A stretch of 64,000 bases of DNA from Mycolicibacterium neoaurum (GTDB lineage Bacteria; Actinomycetota; Actinomycetes; Mycobacteriales; Mycobacteriaceae): NCBI RefSeq assembly GCF_036946495.1, contig NZ_JAQIIX010000002.1, positions 1,302,001 through 1,366,000 on the forward strand. Direction: 5' to 3'. Of this stretch, positions 51,707 through 60,667 are shown one piece after another; within the stretch, counting starts at the first letter, position 1; each line of letters opens with the position of its first letter. The notes below the pieces were generated by a model, which had not been told where the DNA came from, did not search any database, and saw only the letters and a list, made by a program, of their open reading frames with translations. Both the position numbers and the translations under genes were made by a program.

Positions 51707-52663
51707 TCACCCGACGGGTTCACGGTAGAGCGTCAGCAGCCCGCCCCGGCGGGCCACGAACAACCGCTCACCGGGCACGCCATTGGGCACCGCCACCCCG
51801 CCCTGACCGCGCCAATCGGTGATCAGGGCCTCCACGCCGCGCAACTGACCGTCGTTGAGATCACAGGCGCCGCTGCCCAGCAACCAGCGACGGATCACCC
51901 GGCGGCGGACCGCACTGGGCAGAACCGCCAGAGCAGAGACGTCCAGGGCGTCGCCGTCGGTGGCGTGGGTGTCGGCCAACGCGTCCAACGCCTCGCTGTC
52001 CTCCCGCAGCGCGGTGGCGGTCCGGGCCAGCGCCGCCGCGACGCCACCGCCGAGCACCTCCTCCAGCAGTGGGAGCACCTCGGTACGCAACCGGACCCTG
52101 GTGAAGCGCGGATCGGTGTTGTGCGGATCGTGCCACGGTGTCAGGCCAAGCTCGGCACAGGCTGCCATCGTGGTGGCGCGGCGCTGCCCGAGAAGCGGCC
52201 GACACCACGGATCATCGAAAGGACGCATTCCGGCGATAGAGCGGGCTCCCGAACCACGCCCGAGGCCGAGCAGCACCGTCTCGGCCTGGTCATCGAGTGT
52301 GTGCCCGAGCAGCACCGGCATACCGTCTCGCCCACCGCCGAGCGCGCGGTAACGCGCGGTCCGCGCGGCCGCTTCCGGGCCGCCGGTTGCGCCGACCTCG
52401 ACCCGGAGAACCTGTGCGTCAACACATCCGAGCTGCATCGCGTGGTCACGCGCGGTGGCGGCCACCCGATCCGAACCGTCTTGCAGTCCATGGTCGACGA
52501 TCAGCGCTGTGGTCGGCCGCAGCATCGCGGCCACCGCCGCAAGCGCCAGCGAATCGGCACCACCGGACAACGCCACCGCCCATGGCCGAACATCACCAAG
52601 ATATCTCCCGGCGAAAGTCGCCACGGCCGAGCGTAATTGCGCTACAGCACCCGATCGATCCAT
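51707..52663 (-). CDS. tilS: tRNA(Ile)-lysidine synthase
   Basis: 318 aa. The PP-loop ALSGGADSLALAAV (about 31) binds ATP. GHTLDDQAETVLLGLGRGSG (about 119) and the C-terminal helical domain (VRRRVIRRWLLGSGA) are present. It modifies C34 of the AUA-reading tRNA-Ile. It is shorter than the E. coli enzyme because the actinobacterial C-terminal domain is reduced. It overlaps the preceding zincin gene by 22 nt. Confidence 0.94.
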   Translation of the reverse strand: MDRSGAVAQLRSAVATFAGRYLGDVRPWAVALSGGADSLALAAVAAMLRPTTALIVDHGLQDGSDRVAATARDHAMQLGCVDAQVLRVEVGATGGPEAAARTARYRALGGGRDGMPVLLGHTLDDQAETVLLGLGRGSGARSIAGMRPFDDPWCRPLLGQRRATTMAACAELGLTPWHDPHNTDPRFTRVRLRTEVLPLLEEVLGGGVAAALARTATALREDSEALDALADTHATDGDALDVSALAVLPSAVRRRVIRRWLLGSGACDLNDGQLRGVEALITDWRGQGGVAVPNGVPGERLFVARRGGLLTLYREPVG

Positions 52664-53685
52664 CGCTGCGGTTCCTCGATCTCCTCCGGCCTTGGCAGCG
52701 TCTGCGCATCGGTCCAGATGGCATTGAAGCGATCCATACCAACTCGGGACACCACGTCGTCGACGAAGGACTTGCCGCGAGTGTACTGATTGAGCTTGGC
52801 ATCGAACCCCAGCAGCGTACGGATAATCCGTTGCAGTGGAGGCTGTTTGCGTTGACGCCGTTCATCGAATCGATGCCGGATGGTGGCTACCGTCGGCACC
52901 ACGGCAGGCCCAACGGCATCCATGACGTGCTCGGCGTGTCCTTCCAACAACGTGCCGAGCACCAGCAGCCTGTCCAGCGCCTCGCGCTGCGGTGCGGCCT
53001 GAACCGCCCGCAGCAATCCCAGCACACCGGTCGAATTCGGCTCGTCGGCGGAGCCGCTGCGTTGCTTGCGCACGTATTCGGCGAGCCGACCCACCAGGTC
53101 ACCGATCTGATCGGCACCGTCACCGGTCAGCGTGTCCAGCGACGATGACATGTGCTCGGCCAGCCAGGGATTGGCGCGGAACTGAACCCGATGGGTGACC
53201 TCGTGCAGACACACCCACAACCGGAAATCCGCCGGATCGACCCGCAACTGCCGCTCGACAGCAATGACATTGGGATAGACCAACAGTAATTCGCCGCCGT
53301 TCGAGAAGGGGTCGTACTGCCCCAGGATTCCGCTGGAGATGAACGCCAGCACCGCACCCGTCTGGGCACCGGTGACCTTGGCGGCCAACGCTGCCGCCAC
53401 GCCGCGGGACTGTTCGTCCGAGCCACCGGTCATCGCTTGCATGGACTGGGTGGCCGCCTGCACCCACTGCGGACGGTCGACCACACGTGCTTCGGGGACC
53501 TCGGCACCCTCGTTGAGATGCGTCACCTCGCGGACCGGCAACTCGGCGGTGCGGGCCGCCTCGGCCAGCTGAGCAATGGCCTGATCACGGGTGTAATCGG
53601 TGGTCGCCGGCGCAGGACGGGACAGTTTGGCGCCGACGGTTGCGGCGACCGCCCAGTCCACGGCGGCGCCGACCGACTGACTCAT
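52642..53685 (-). CDS. zincin-like metalloprotease (DUF2342, Rv3626c type)
   Basis: 347 aa from ATG 53685 (MSQSVGAAVDWA). The zinc-binding HExxH is VCLHEVTHRVQF (about 160), with a further EGHAEHVMD motif (about 250), typical of the zincin_2 family annotated as coenzyme F420-like or zinc-dependent metalloprotease. The substrate is not known. The start overlaps the stop of the peptidase gene by 4 nt. Confidence 0.88.
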   Translation of the reverse strand: MSQSVGAAVDWAVAATVGAKLSRPAPATTDYTRDQAIAQLAEAARTAELPVREVTHLNEGAEVPEARVVDRPQWVQAATQSMQAMTGGSDEQSRGVAAALAAKVTGAQTGAVLAFISSGILGQYDPFSNGGELLLVYPNVIAVERQLRVDPADFRLWVCLHEVTHRVQFRANPWLAEHMSSSLDTLTGDGADQIGDLVGRLAEYVRKQRSGSADEPNSTGVLGLLRAVQAAPQREALDRLLVLGTLLEGHAEHVMDAVGPAVVPTVATIRHRFDERRQRKQPPLQRIIRTLLGFDAKLNQYTRGKSFVDDVVSRVGMDRFNAIWTDAQTLPRPEEIEEPQRWIDRVL

Positions 53686-55061
53686 CCGCCGCACCCACAC
53701 AATCGCAACTTGGCGGCCAAGGCGTCGAGTGAGGTGCGACCGGTGGGACCGGCATTGTTGGACAACAACGCGAAGGTGAGCACCCGGCCGCTGCTGTCGG
53801 TGACGATGCCGGCCAGGCTGTTGGTGCCGGTCAGCGAACCGGTCTTGGCGCGCAACCAGCCCGCCGATGCCTTCCCCTCATCGGTGTCGAGATACCGATT
53901 CGACAGCGTCCCACTGCCACCAGCGATCGGCAACAGGTCGACCAGTGGGCGCAATTTTGGTTGGTCGTCTCCGACAGCGACAGCGATCACCTCGTCCAGC
54001 GTAAGCGCGGTCAGCCGGTCGTCGACCGAAAGGCCACTGGAATCAAGCAATTTGGCCCCGGTGGTGTCGATGCCGGCCGCACGCAACTGCCCGAGAACCG
54101 CTTGTGCCGCACCATCGAAACTCTGCGGACGATTCAGCGCGGCGGCCACCTCACGACCGATGGATTCGGCCATCACGTTGTCGGACTCGTACATCATCTG
54201 GCGCAACCGCTCGATCAGCGGCGGCGACTGCACCGACGCGATCTCGTCGGCGTCGGCACTGGACCGGGTGCTGATCGTCACCGATGCCGGGTCGACGCCC
54301 AACGCCACGGCCAAGGCACGGCCGGCGTCCAGACCGGGGGTGCGCGAACGGCGCGAGTCATAGGACACCGGCTGGGTACGGCCGCCATCGAGCATCACCG
54401 ATTCCATCGGCGCGATATCACCGCCGTCGATGTCCAGCGGATCCCAACCGATCGCCATCGTCGGCCCGCTGTAGGCGCTCAGGTCGACTTGCACCGACGT
54501 GACCCGCACACCGGTCTTCTTGACCTGGTCGGCGAGATCGCTGATCCGCGCGGCACCCTTGTACCAGGTGCGCTTGTCACCGCCGAAGGCCGACAGTGTC
54601 GGGTCGCCGCCGCCGCGCAGCACCACCACCCCGGGCCGGTCACCCTCGCGCACCGTGGTGGTCAGCCGGGCATCCCGATCCAGCGTCAGCAGCGCCGCCG
54701 CGGTGGTCAGCGTCTTATTCGTCGACGCCGGCTGCATGGGGATGTCCTCCCCTTGGGACCACAGTTCCTGCCCGGTGACCGCATCGGTGACCCGGCCGGT
54801 GAGCATCCCCAGATTCGGGTCGGCCAGTGCGGTGGCCAACATCGCCGCCATGCCCTTGGGCGTCGGCTCGGTGATCGCATCGCCCAACGGCGCCACACCC
54901 GGGGCAGCTGTCACTGCCGCCGGCTGGGCCGGCAGGTCGTTTCTCGCCGCGGTCCGCGACGAGGTGACGACGGCGGCCACCCCCACGACGGCGGCGACGA
55001 GCACGAGAACCACCAGACCGATCACCAGGTGGGTTGATCGGCGCCATCGACCGGGCCGCAT
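53682..55061 (-). CDS. dacB: D-alanyl-D-alanine carboxypeptidase/endopeptidase, PBP4 (S13) type
   Basis: 459 aa. One N-terminal membrane anchor (about 10-32) precedes a penicillin-binding S13 fold: SxxK as QPASTNKTLTTAA (about 111), SxN as ESDNVMAES (about 290) and KTG as LRAKTGSLTG (about 408). It trims peptidoglycan stem peptides in the periplasm. It corresponds to Rv3627c, divergent from ppa with 66 bp between. Confidence 0.9.
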   Translation of the reverse strand: MRPGRWRRSTHLVIGLVVLVLVAAVVGVAAVVTSSRTAARNDLPAQPAAVTAAPGVAPLGDAITEPTPKGMAAMLATALADPNLGMLTGRVTDAVTGQELWSQGEDIPMQPASTNKTLTTAAALLTLDRDARLTTTVREGDRPGVVVLRGGGDPTLSAFGGDKRTWYKGAARISDLADQVKKTGVRVTSVQVDLSAYSGPTMAIGWDPLDIDGGDIAPMESVMLDGGRTQPVSYDSRRSRTPGLDAGRALAVALGVDPASVTISTRSSADADEIASVQSPPLIERLRQMMYESDNVMAESIGREVAAALNRPQSFDGAAQAVLGQLRAAGIDTTGAKLLDSSGLSVDDRLTALTLDEVIAVAVGDDQPKLRPLVDLLPIAGGSGTLSNRYLDTDEGKASAGWLRAKTGSLTGTNSLAGIVTDSSGRVLTFALLSNNAGPTGRTSLDALAAKLRLCGCGG

Positions 55062-55127
55062 AACGTGCAGCGTATCGCTCCTCTAAGGTGGACCCGCCAG
55101 ACCAACGGAGGCGAAGGAGCTGTTCGG

Positions 55128-55616
55128 GTGTCGTTCGACGTCGTCATCGAGATCCCCAAGGGGTCCCGCAACAAGTACGAAGTGGACCATGAGACCGGGC
55201 GGGTCAAGTTGGACCGCTACCTCTACACCTCGTTCGGCTACCCCGCTGACTACGGGTTCTTCGAGAACACCCTCGGCGAGGACGGCGATCCGCTGGACGC
55301 CCTGGTGCTGCTGCCCGAGTCGGTCTTCCCAGGTTGCACGGTCGAGGCGCGGCCGGTCGCGATGTTCAAGATGACCGATGAGGCCGGCGGCGACGACAAG
55401 CTGCTCTGCGTGCTCGCCGACGACCCGCGCTGGGAGCACATCCAGGACGTCGGTGATGTCTCCCAGTTCGAGCTGGATGCCATCAAGCATTTCTTCGTGC
55501 ACTACAAGGACCTGGAGCCGGGCAAGTTCGTCAAGACGGCCGACTGGGTCGGCCGCGAGGAAGCCGAGGCGGAGCTGCAGCGTTCGATCGAGCGGTTCAA
55601 GGCTCAAGGCCACTGA
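55128..55616 (+). CDS. ppa: inorganic pyrophosphatase
   Basis: 162 aa from GTG 55128 (MSFDVVIEIPKGSRNKYE), with GAAGGAG upstream. The family I signature DGDPLDALVLLPE (about 54) holds the metal-binding Asp residues, and YGFFENTLGEDG is also present. The two His residues near IKHFFVHYKDLE are those described for the mycobacterial enzyme. Its last codons form the first unit of a tandem repeat. Confidence 0.96.
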   Translation: MSFDVVIEIPKGSRNKYEVDHETGRVKLDRYLYTSFGYPADYGFFENTLGEDGDPLDALVLLPESVFPGCTVEARPVAMFKMTDEAGGDDKLLCVLADDPRWEHIQDVGDVSQFELDAIKHFFVHYKDLEPGKFVKTADWVGREEAEAELQRSIERFKAQGH

Positions 55617-55672
55617 TCGGCCCGCCGATCGAAGGCCACTGATCGGCCCGCCGATCGAAGGCCACTGATCGG
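55606..55672. repeat. 26-bp tandem repeat overlapping the ppa stop
   Basis: Two identical 26-bp units (55606-55631, 55632-55657) and the first 15 bp of a third. Each full unit contains GATCGG-CCCG-CCGATC, a 6-bp stem with a 4-nt loop. The first unit includes the ppa end (AAGGCCACTGA), so the stop region has been duplicated downstream. The tandem hairpins could act as a terminator or mRNA-protecting structure. Confidence 0.85.
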
Positions 55673-55739
55673 CTCGTGATTTTGCACCGCCGTAACACGC
55701 GGTAACCCGGCCGTGTCCTGGCCCTCTGATGATTGATGC

Positions 55740-56261
55740 GTGTTGCTGCATCAAGGAATCGGCCTGGACGTGTTCAACGCGTTGCCCGAACGCAAGGCCG
55801 TGCACGCGCTCTACGAGTGCTGTAACAGCTACGTGCTGGCCCGCGAACTCGTCCGCGGCCGCCCTTATCCAGATCACGACGCGCTGTTTCGCCGCGCCGA
55901 CGCCGCACTGTTCGAGCTGCCCGAATCCGCCGTGGATCAGATCCTGGACGCCTGCCCCGACATCGGCAGGCGTCCGCGCAGCGCGAAGTCGCAGGCCGAA
56001 CCCTGTGCGGTCTGGGATGACGATGCCGAACTGATGGCAGCTCTCAGCGCGGCCTCGCGGCAGTACGCGCAACGCTACGGGTTCACCTTCGTGATGTTCG
56101 TCGACGGACACTGCGCACGCGATGTCCTCGCCGCCGTCACCGACCGGATGCACCATGACACCGAGACCGAACGCAAGATCCTGCGCAACGAACTGGCCAA
56201 GATAGGTCGCAGCAGGTTGGAACGGATGCTCGGCCCCGAGGGCGGTTACCAGAACTGGTAG
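55740..56261 (+). CDS. OHCU decarboxylase (UraD)-like protein with altered catalytic motif
   Basis: 173 aa, GTG start (TTG 55743 alternative). The all-helical UraD family pattern is visible: LHQGIGLDVFNALPERKAVH (split), ALFRRADAALFELPES, RYGFTFVMFVDG (about 112) and NELAKIGRSRLERML (about 149). The catalytic HPxIG motif reads CPDIG (Cys 72), so the usual His is missing. No uricase or HIU hydrolase gene is nearby. A role in urate breakdown is therefore doubtful. Confidence 0.75.
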   Translation: MLLHQGIGLDVFNALPERKAVHALYECCNSYVLARELVRGRPYPDHDALFRRADAALFELPESAVDQILDACPDIGRRPRSAKSQAEPCAVWDDDAELMAALSAASRQYAQRYGFTFVMFVDGHCARDVLAAVTDRMHHDTETERKILRNELAKIGRSRLERMLGPEGGYQNW

Positions 56262-56283
56262 GTGCGCCCGGCGGCGATCGGCC

Positions 56284-57444
56284 ATGATGGCTGCCATGAC
56301 CGTCGACGGTGTGTGCGACCCCCGGTTCGAGCAGGTGGCCGACGCGCTCGGCCGAGCCATCGACGATGGTGAGGAGTGCGGCGCCGCGATCGCGATCGAT
56401 ATCGGTGGCGAACTGCTCGTCGACATCTGGGGCGGTTACGCCGATGCCGCCCGCACGTCGCCGTGGACCGCGGACACCATCGTCAACGTGTGGTCGTCGA
56501 CCAAGAACGTCACCGCGCTGGCCGGGCTGATGCTGATCGACCGCGGGCTGCTGAGCGCACACACCCCGGTCGCCGAGGTGTGGCCAGAATTCGGCGCAAA
56601 GGGCAAGGACCGCGTCGAGTTCCGGCATCTGCTGACGCACTCCTCGGGAGTCTCCGGCTGGGATCAGCCGGTGACGCCCGAGGACATCCTGGACCGGGAC
56701 CGCTCGACCGCCATGCTCGCGGCGCAGGCACCCTGGTGGGAGCCGGGCACGGCCACCGGCTATCACGCCCTCACCCACGGCCACCTGATCGGCGAGGTTG
56801 TCCGCCGGGTCACCGGAAAACCGTTGAAGCAGTTCATCGCCGAGGAGATCGCCGGACCGCTGGGTGCGGACTTCCAGATCGGCGCCCGGCCCGAGGACGA
56901 ACAGCGGATCGCCGAGATCATCGCGCCGGCAGACCCTTTCGAGGGAATTCCGCCGATGGACCAGTGGACCGAGCAGATGCTCAAAACGTTCACCGGGCCG
57001 GCCCCGGACCCGCTCATTGCGAACACACCGCAGTGGCGGGCCGCCGAGATCGGCGCAGCAAACGGGCACACCAACGCCCGCGGCCTGGCCAAGATAATGT
57101 CGGCGATCTCGCTTGGCGGCATCGTCGACGGTGTCGAACTGCTCAGGCCGCAGACCGTGGACTCCATCTTCGAGACCCAGCTGGCGGGACCTGATCTAGT
57201 GTTGGCGCAGCACCAGATCAGGATGGGCCTGGGCTTCGGTTTACCCAGTCCCGCAATCGGTTACATCCCGGAAGGCAAGATCTGCTTCTGGGGTGGCTGG
57301 GGCGGATCCTGGGAGTCGATGAACCCCGACTCACGCACCACGATCGCCTACGTGATGAACAAGATGGGTCCCGGCATCGAGGGATCCGCGCGGACCGACC
57401 GCTACTTCCGGCTGATCTATCAGGCGCTCGACGCTATCGGCTGA
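56284..57444 (+). CDS. serine hydrolase of the beta-lactamase/esterase family
   Basis: 386 aa from ATG 56284 (ATG 56296 is an alternative). Class C beta-lactamase-like motifs: SxxK in VWSSTKNVTAL (about 73), the YxN equivalent around TGYHALTHG (about 159), and a Gly/Trp-rich third box FWGGWGGSWES (about 338). There is no signal peptide, so it is a cytoplasmic esterase or lipase type (EstB/LipL-like) rather than a drug resistance enzyme. Confidence 0.86.
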   Translation: MMAAMTVDGVCDPRFEQVADALGRAIDDGEECGAAIAIDIGGELLVDIWGGYADAARTSPWTADTIVNVWSSTKNVTALAGLMLIDRGLLSAHTPVAEVWPEFGAKGKDRVEFRHLLTHSSGVSGWDQPVTPEDILDRDRSTAMLAAQAPWWEPGTATGYHALTHGHLIGEVVRRVTGKPLKQFIAEEIAGPLGADFQIGARPEDEQRIAEIIAPADPFEGIPPMDQWTEQMLKTFTGPAPDPLIANTPQWRAAEIGAANGHTNARGLAKIMSAISLGGIVDGVELLRPQTVDSIFETQLAGPDLVLAQHQIRMGLGFGLPSPAIGYIPEGKICFWGGWGGSWESMNPDSRTTIAYVMNKMGPGIEGSARTDRYFRLIYQALDAIG

Positions 57445-57446
57445 CG

Positions 57447-58421
57447 TCAGCGCGCCACCACATTGTGCAGCGGCTCGCCGCGCAACAGGCGACCGATGTT
57501 GGCGGCGATATCGTCGACCCGGCCCTGGAAAGTGTCGGTGGTGATTCCCGACGAGTGCGGGGTCATCAGCAGGTTCGGCAGCTCGTGGAACGGCAGGTCC
57601 GCCGGAGCGCCGGCCGCACCGCGGCCGGTGGCCTCCGGGTAGCGGTACCAGACGTCGATCGCGGCGGCGCCGACGCGACCGGTGAGCAGCGCGTCGTAGA
57701 GAGCGTGCTGGTCGACCAGCGGGCCGCGACCCACGTTGATGAGGACACCGTCGGGGCCCAGGGCTGTGAGCTGGGTTCGGTCGATCATCCCGGTCGTCGC
57801 GGGGGTCAGCGGCGCCGACACCACCAGCACGTCGGAGGCTTCGGCCAGCTCGTCGAGCCGGCTCACATCGTCCACCCGGTCGAGTCCGTGATCTCCTGTC
57901 ACGCGCCCGGACCCGGTGACTGCCGCTCCACGACAACCCAACTGGCGCAGTAATTTCCACGACTGCTGACCGATGTGCCCGAACCCGACGAAACCGATCC
58001 GCGCGTCACCGAGGGTCGGCGGCTGGGCGATGGTGTCATCGTAGACCGCGCTGGCCCACACGTCCCGGCGCAGCGCCGCGTCCTGGGCCAGGAACCGTCG
58101 ACGCAGCATGATGGCGGCCGCCAGGACGTACTCGGCGATCGACCGTTCATGGTGGAACGTGTTGGCCACCAGCACATCAGGGCCCAGCGCATCGAACGCG
58201 ACACGGTCGGTGCCCGCGCCGGCCACATGCACCAGCTGCAGCTTCTCGGCGACGGCGGCCATGTCGGCGGTGAACCGACCGCCGACATGCACCGCGGCGT
58301 CGCGCAGACGCTCGCTCGAACGGTCCGCACCCGCCCAGAGCAGTTCGACACCGGCCGGTACCGCCGCCTCGAAGCGTTCCCGGTGCGGGACCAGATTCCG
58401 ATCTGCCACATAAACTTTCAT
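57447..58421 (-). CDS. D-2-hydroxyacid dehydrogenase (NAD-binding)
   Basis: 324 aa. The NAD fold is shown by IGFVGFGHIGQQSW (about 142). Catalytic residues are Arg in INVGRGPLVDQ (about 231), the acidic residue before the final box, and His in MTPHSSGITTD (about 285). It reduces a 2-keto acid or oxidises a D-2-hydroxy acid. It overlaps gudD by 4 nt, so it likely processes a product of sugar-acid breakdown. Confidence 0.87.
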   Translation of the reverse strand: MKVYVADRNLVPHRERFEAAVPAGVELLWAGADRSSERLRDAAVHVGGRFTADMAAVAEKLQLVHVAGAGTDRVAFDALGPDVLVANTFHHERSIAEYVLAAAIMLRRRFLAQDAALRRDVWASAVYDDTIAQPPTLGDARIGFVGFGHIGQQSWKLLRQLGCRGAAVTGSGRVTGDHGLDRVDDVSRLDELAEASDVLVVSAPLTPATTGMIDRTQLTALGPDGVLINVGRGPLVDQHALYDALLTGRVGAAAIDVWYRYPEATGRGAAGAPADLPFHELPNLLMTPHSSGITTDTFQGRVDDIAANIGRLLRGEPLHNVVAR

Positions 58422-59776
58422 GCGCGCTGCAGGCAGGGACGCTTGCTGTCGAACGTCCAGCCCGGGATCAGATACTGCATGGCGGTGGCGTCATCGCGGG
58501 CACCGAGGCCCTCGGCGAGGTACAGCTCGTGGGCGGCCGCCACCCGGTCCTCGTCGAGTTCGATCCCGAGTCCGGGCGCGGCCGGTACGTCGAGGTAACC
58601 GTCGACGATCTCGTACGGCGCCTTGGTGATGCGTTGACCGTCCTGCCAGATCCAGTGCGTGTCGATGGCGGTGATCTCCCCCGGTGCCGCGGCGGCGACC
58701 TGGGTGAACATCGCCAGTGACACGTCGAAATGGTTGTTGGAGTGCGATCCCCAGGTCAGGCCCCAGGCCTCGCACAGCTGCGCGACGCGTACCGAGCCGT
58801 TCATCGTCCAGAAGTGCGGGTCGGCCAGCGGGATGTCGACGGCACTGGCCCGGATGGCGTGGCCCATCTCGCGCCAGTCGGTGGCGATCATGTTGGTGGC
58901 GGTCGGCAGGCCGGTGGCACGCTTGAACTCGGCCATCACCTCGCGCCCGGAGAACCCACCCTCGGGCCCCACCGGGTCCTCCGCGTACGCCAACACGTCG
59001 GTCAGCCCCCGACACGTCGCGATGGCGTCCTTGAGCAACCATCCGCCGTTGGGGTCCAACGTGATCCGCGCCGCCGGGAAGCGGTGCGCCAATGCGGTGA
59101 CGGCGGCGGCCTCCTCGGCGGCCGGCAGCACACCACCCTTGAGTTTGAAGTCGGCGAAACCGTACCGGGCGTGGGCGGCCTCGGCCAGCCGGACGACACC
59201 CTCGGGCGTCATGGCCTCGCGGTGTCGAACCCGCAGCCATTCGTCGGCCGGGTCGCCGGAGGTGGCCTCGTCGGCGGCCGTGCGGTAGGGCAGGTCGGTT
59301 CTGGCGCTGTCCCCGACGAAGAACAGATATCCCAAGGCCTGCACCCGATCTCGCTGCTGCCCCTCCCCCAGCAGCGCGGCCACCGACACGCCGAGGTGCT
59401 GGCCGAGCAGGTCGAGCATGGCCGATTCGACCGCGGTGACGGCGTGCACGGTGACACGCAGATCGAAGGTCTGGGCGCCGCGGCCGCCGGCGTCACGGTC
59501 GGCGAAGGTGCGGCGGATGTCGCCGAGCACTGTGTTGTACGCACCGATGCCGCGGCCCTCGACCAACGACCTGGCCTCGGTGAGGGTCTGCTCGATCGCG
59601 GCACCGCCGGGCACCTCGCCGACGCCGGTGTTGCCGTCGGAATCCTTGAGGATCACCAGGTTCCGGGTGAAGTACGGGGCGTGTGCCCCGCTGAGGTTCA
59701 GCAGCATGCTGTCGTGTCCGGCGATGGGGACCACCCGCATCTCGGTGACGATCGGGGTGCGCTTCGACGAGCTCAT
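58418..59776 (-). CDS. gudD: glucarate dehydratase (enolase superfamily)
   Basis: 452 aa. The catalytic Lys pair is in FADFKLKGGVLP (about 207). Metal ligands are LDPNGGW (Asp, about 236), YAEDPVGPEGG (Glu, about 262) and ATNMIATDW (Asn, about 285), and the general base is His in WGSHSNNHFDVS (about 337). These are the glucarate dehydratase signatures. It makes 5-keto-4-deoxyglucarate. It lies downstream of the ABC/TauE/IclR genes after a 96-bp gap that may hold its own promoter. Confidence 0.9.
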   Translation of the reverse strand: MSSSKRTPIVTEMRVVPIAGHDSMLLNLSGAHAPYFTRNLVILKDSDGNTGVGEVPGGAAIEQTLTEARSLVEGRGIGAYNTVLGDIRRTFADRDAGGRGAQTFDLRVTVHAVTAVESAMLDLLGQHLGVSVAALLGEGQQRDRVQALGYLFFVGDSARTDLPYRTAADEATSGDPADEWLRVRHREAMTPEGVVRLAEAAHARYGFADFKLKGGVLPAAEEAAAVTALAHRFPAARITLDPNGGWLLKDAIATCRGLTDVLAYAEDPVGPEGGFSGREVMAEFKRATGLPTATNMIATDWREMGHAIRASAVDIPLADPHFWTMNGSVRVAQLCEAWGLTWGSHSNNHFDVSLAMFTQVAAAAPGEITAIDTHWIWQDGQRITKAPYEIVDGYLDVPAAPGLGIELDEDRVAAAHELYLAEGLGARDDATAMQYLIPGWTFDSKRPCLQRA

Positions 59777-59816
59777 GTCACCAGCCTATAAACGTTCGTT
59801 GATGCACGTCCAACAC

Positions 59817-59829
59817 TGATGTGGCATCA
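59817..59829. promoter_or_regulatory. palindrome in the gudD upstream region, possible IclR operator
   Basis: TGATG-TGG-CATCA lies in the 96 bp between gudD and the IclR-family gene. A related half (GTTGATGCA) occurs at 59799-59807. Position suggests that the adjacent IclR protein could act here. The arms are only 5 bp, so the support is weak. Confidence 0.35.
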
Positions 59830-59872
59830 ACTGATCCAGGAATTGAATGCGTTACCAGGCAATCTGCCGCCA

Positions 59873-60667
59873 TCACGCGAACCACTTGTCACCGTTGGCA
59901 ACCGGCCGCAGTACCCGGCCGACCTTGTCACCGACCGCGCACAGCGCCTCGACGATGCCGCGCTCACGTTCGGCGGTCAGCCGCACCAACGGCACCGACG
60001 CGCTGATCGCGTCCTGCGCCGGCCAGCAGTAGCGCAGCGCCACCGCGAAACACCGCACCCCGGGGGTGTTCTCCTCGTCATCGGTGGCGTATCCGCGGAT
60101 GCGGACGGTGTCCAGCGCCTCGGTCAGCTCATCGTGTGAGGTGATGGTCGCCGGCGTGAGTGCCGCCAACTCGGCGGGCAGGTGCCCGCGGCGCTCGACG
60201 CCGGTGCGTTCGGCCAACAACGCCTTGCCCAGTGCGGTGGCATGCGCGGGCAGCCGGCGGCCCACCCGGTTGGTGGCGCGGCGGTACTGCTGGGATTCGC
60301 GGGTGGCCAGGTAGACGATGTCGGTGCCGTCGAGGCGGCCCAGGTGGAACGTCTCATCCCAGTCGCTACGCAGATCGTCCAGAAACGGCAGGATCATCGG
60401 CAGGTACGGGTCGCCGTCGAGGTAGCTGGTGCCGACCAGCAGCGCCCGGATCCCGATGCCGTACAGCGTGCCGGTCTCGTCCGCGCGCACCCAGCCCTGT
60501 GCCATCAGGGTGCGCAACAACGCGTGCGCGCTGCTGCGCGGCATGCCGAGATCCTCGCTGATCTCGCGGATGCGGGAGGGTTTGTCCTGACGCGCGGCCA
60601 GGTATTCCAGCAGCTCGACGGTGCGGACGGCCGACTTGACCCCCGCGCGTGCAGTCGATTCGGTCAT
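59873..60667 (-). CDS. IclR-family transcriptional regulator
   Basis: 264 aa from ATG 60667 (MTESTARAGVKSAVRTVELL). The N-terminal winged helix (REISEDLGMPRSSAHALLRTL, split, about 34) is followed by the IclR effector domain with LPAHATALGKALLAE (about 147) and the C-terminal GIVEALCAVGDKVGRVL region. Such proteins control aromatic and sugar-acid catabolism. It is coupled to the TauE gene (4-nt overlap) and precedes gudD. Confidence 0.9.
   Translation of the reverse strand: MTESTARAGVKSAVRTVELLEYLAARQDKPSRIREISEDLGMPRSSAHALLRTLMAQGWVRADETGTLYGIGIRALLVGTSYLDGDPYLPMILPFLDDLRSDWDETFHLGRLDGTDIVYLATRESQQYRRATNRVGRRLPAHATALGKALLAERTGVERRGHLPAELAALTPATITSHDELTEALDTVRIRGYATDDEENTPGVRCFAVALRYCWPAQDAISASVPLVRLTAERERGIVEALCAVGDKVGRVLRPVANGDKWFA

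Noticed and set aside
55606..55672. repeat after ppa as a CRISPR array
   Set aside because: The units are directly contiguous with no spacers, only 2.6 copies, and no cas genes are present.
56284..57444. beta-lactamase resistance gene
   Set aside because: It has SxxK chemistry but no signal peptide, and its overall pattern is that of EstB-type esterases.
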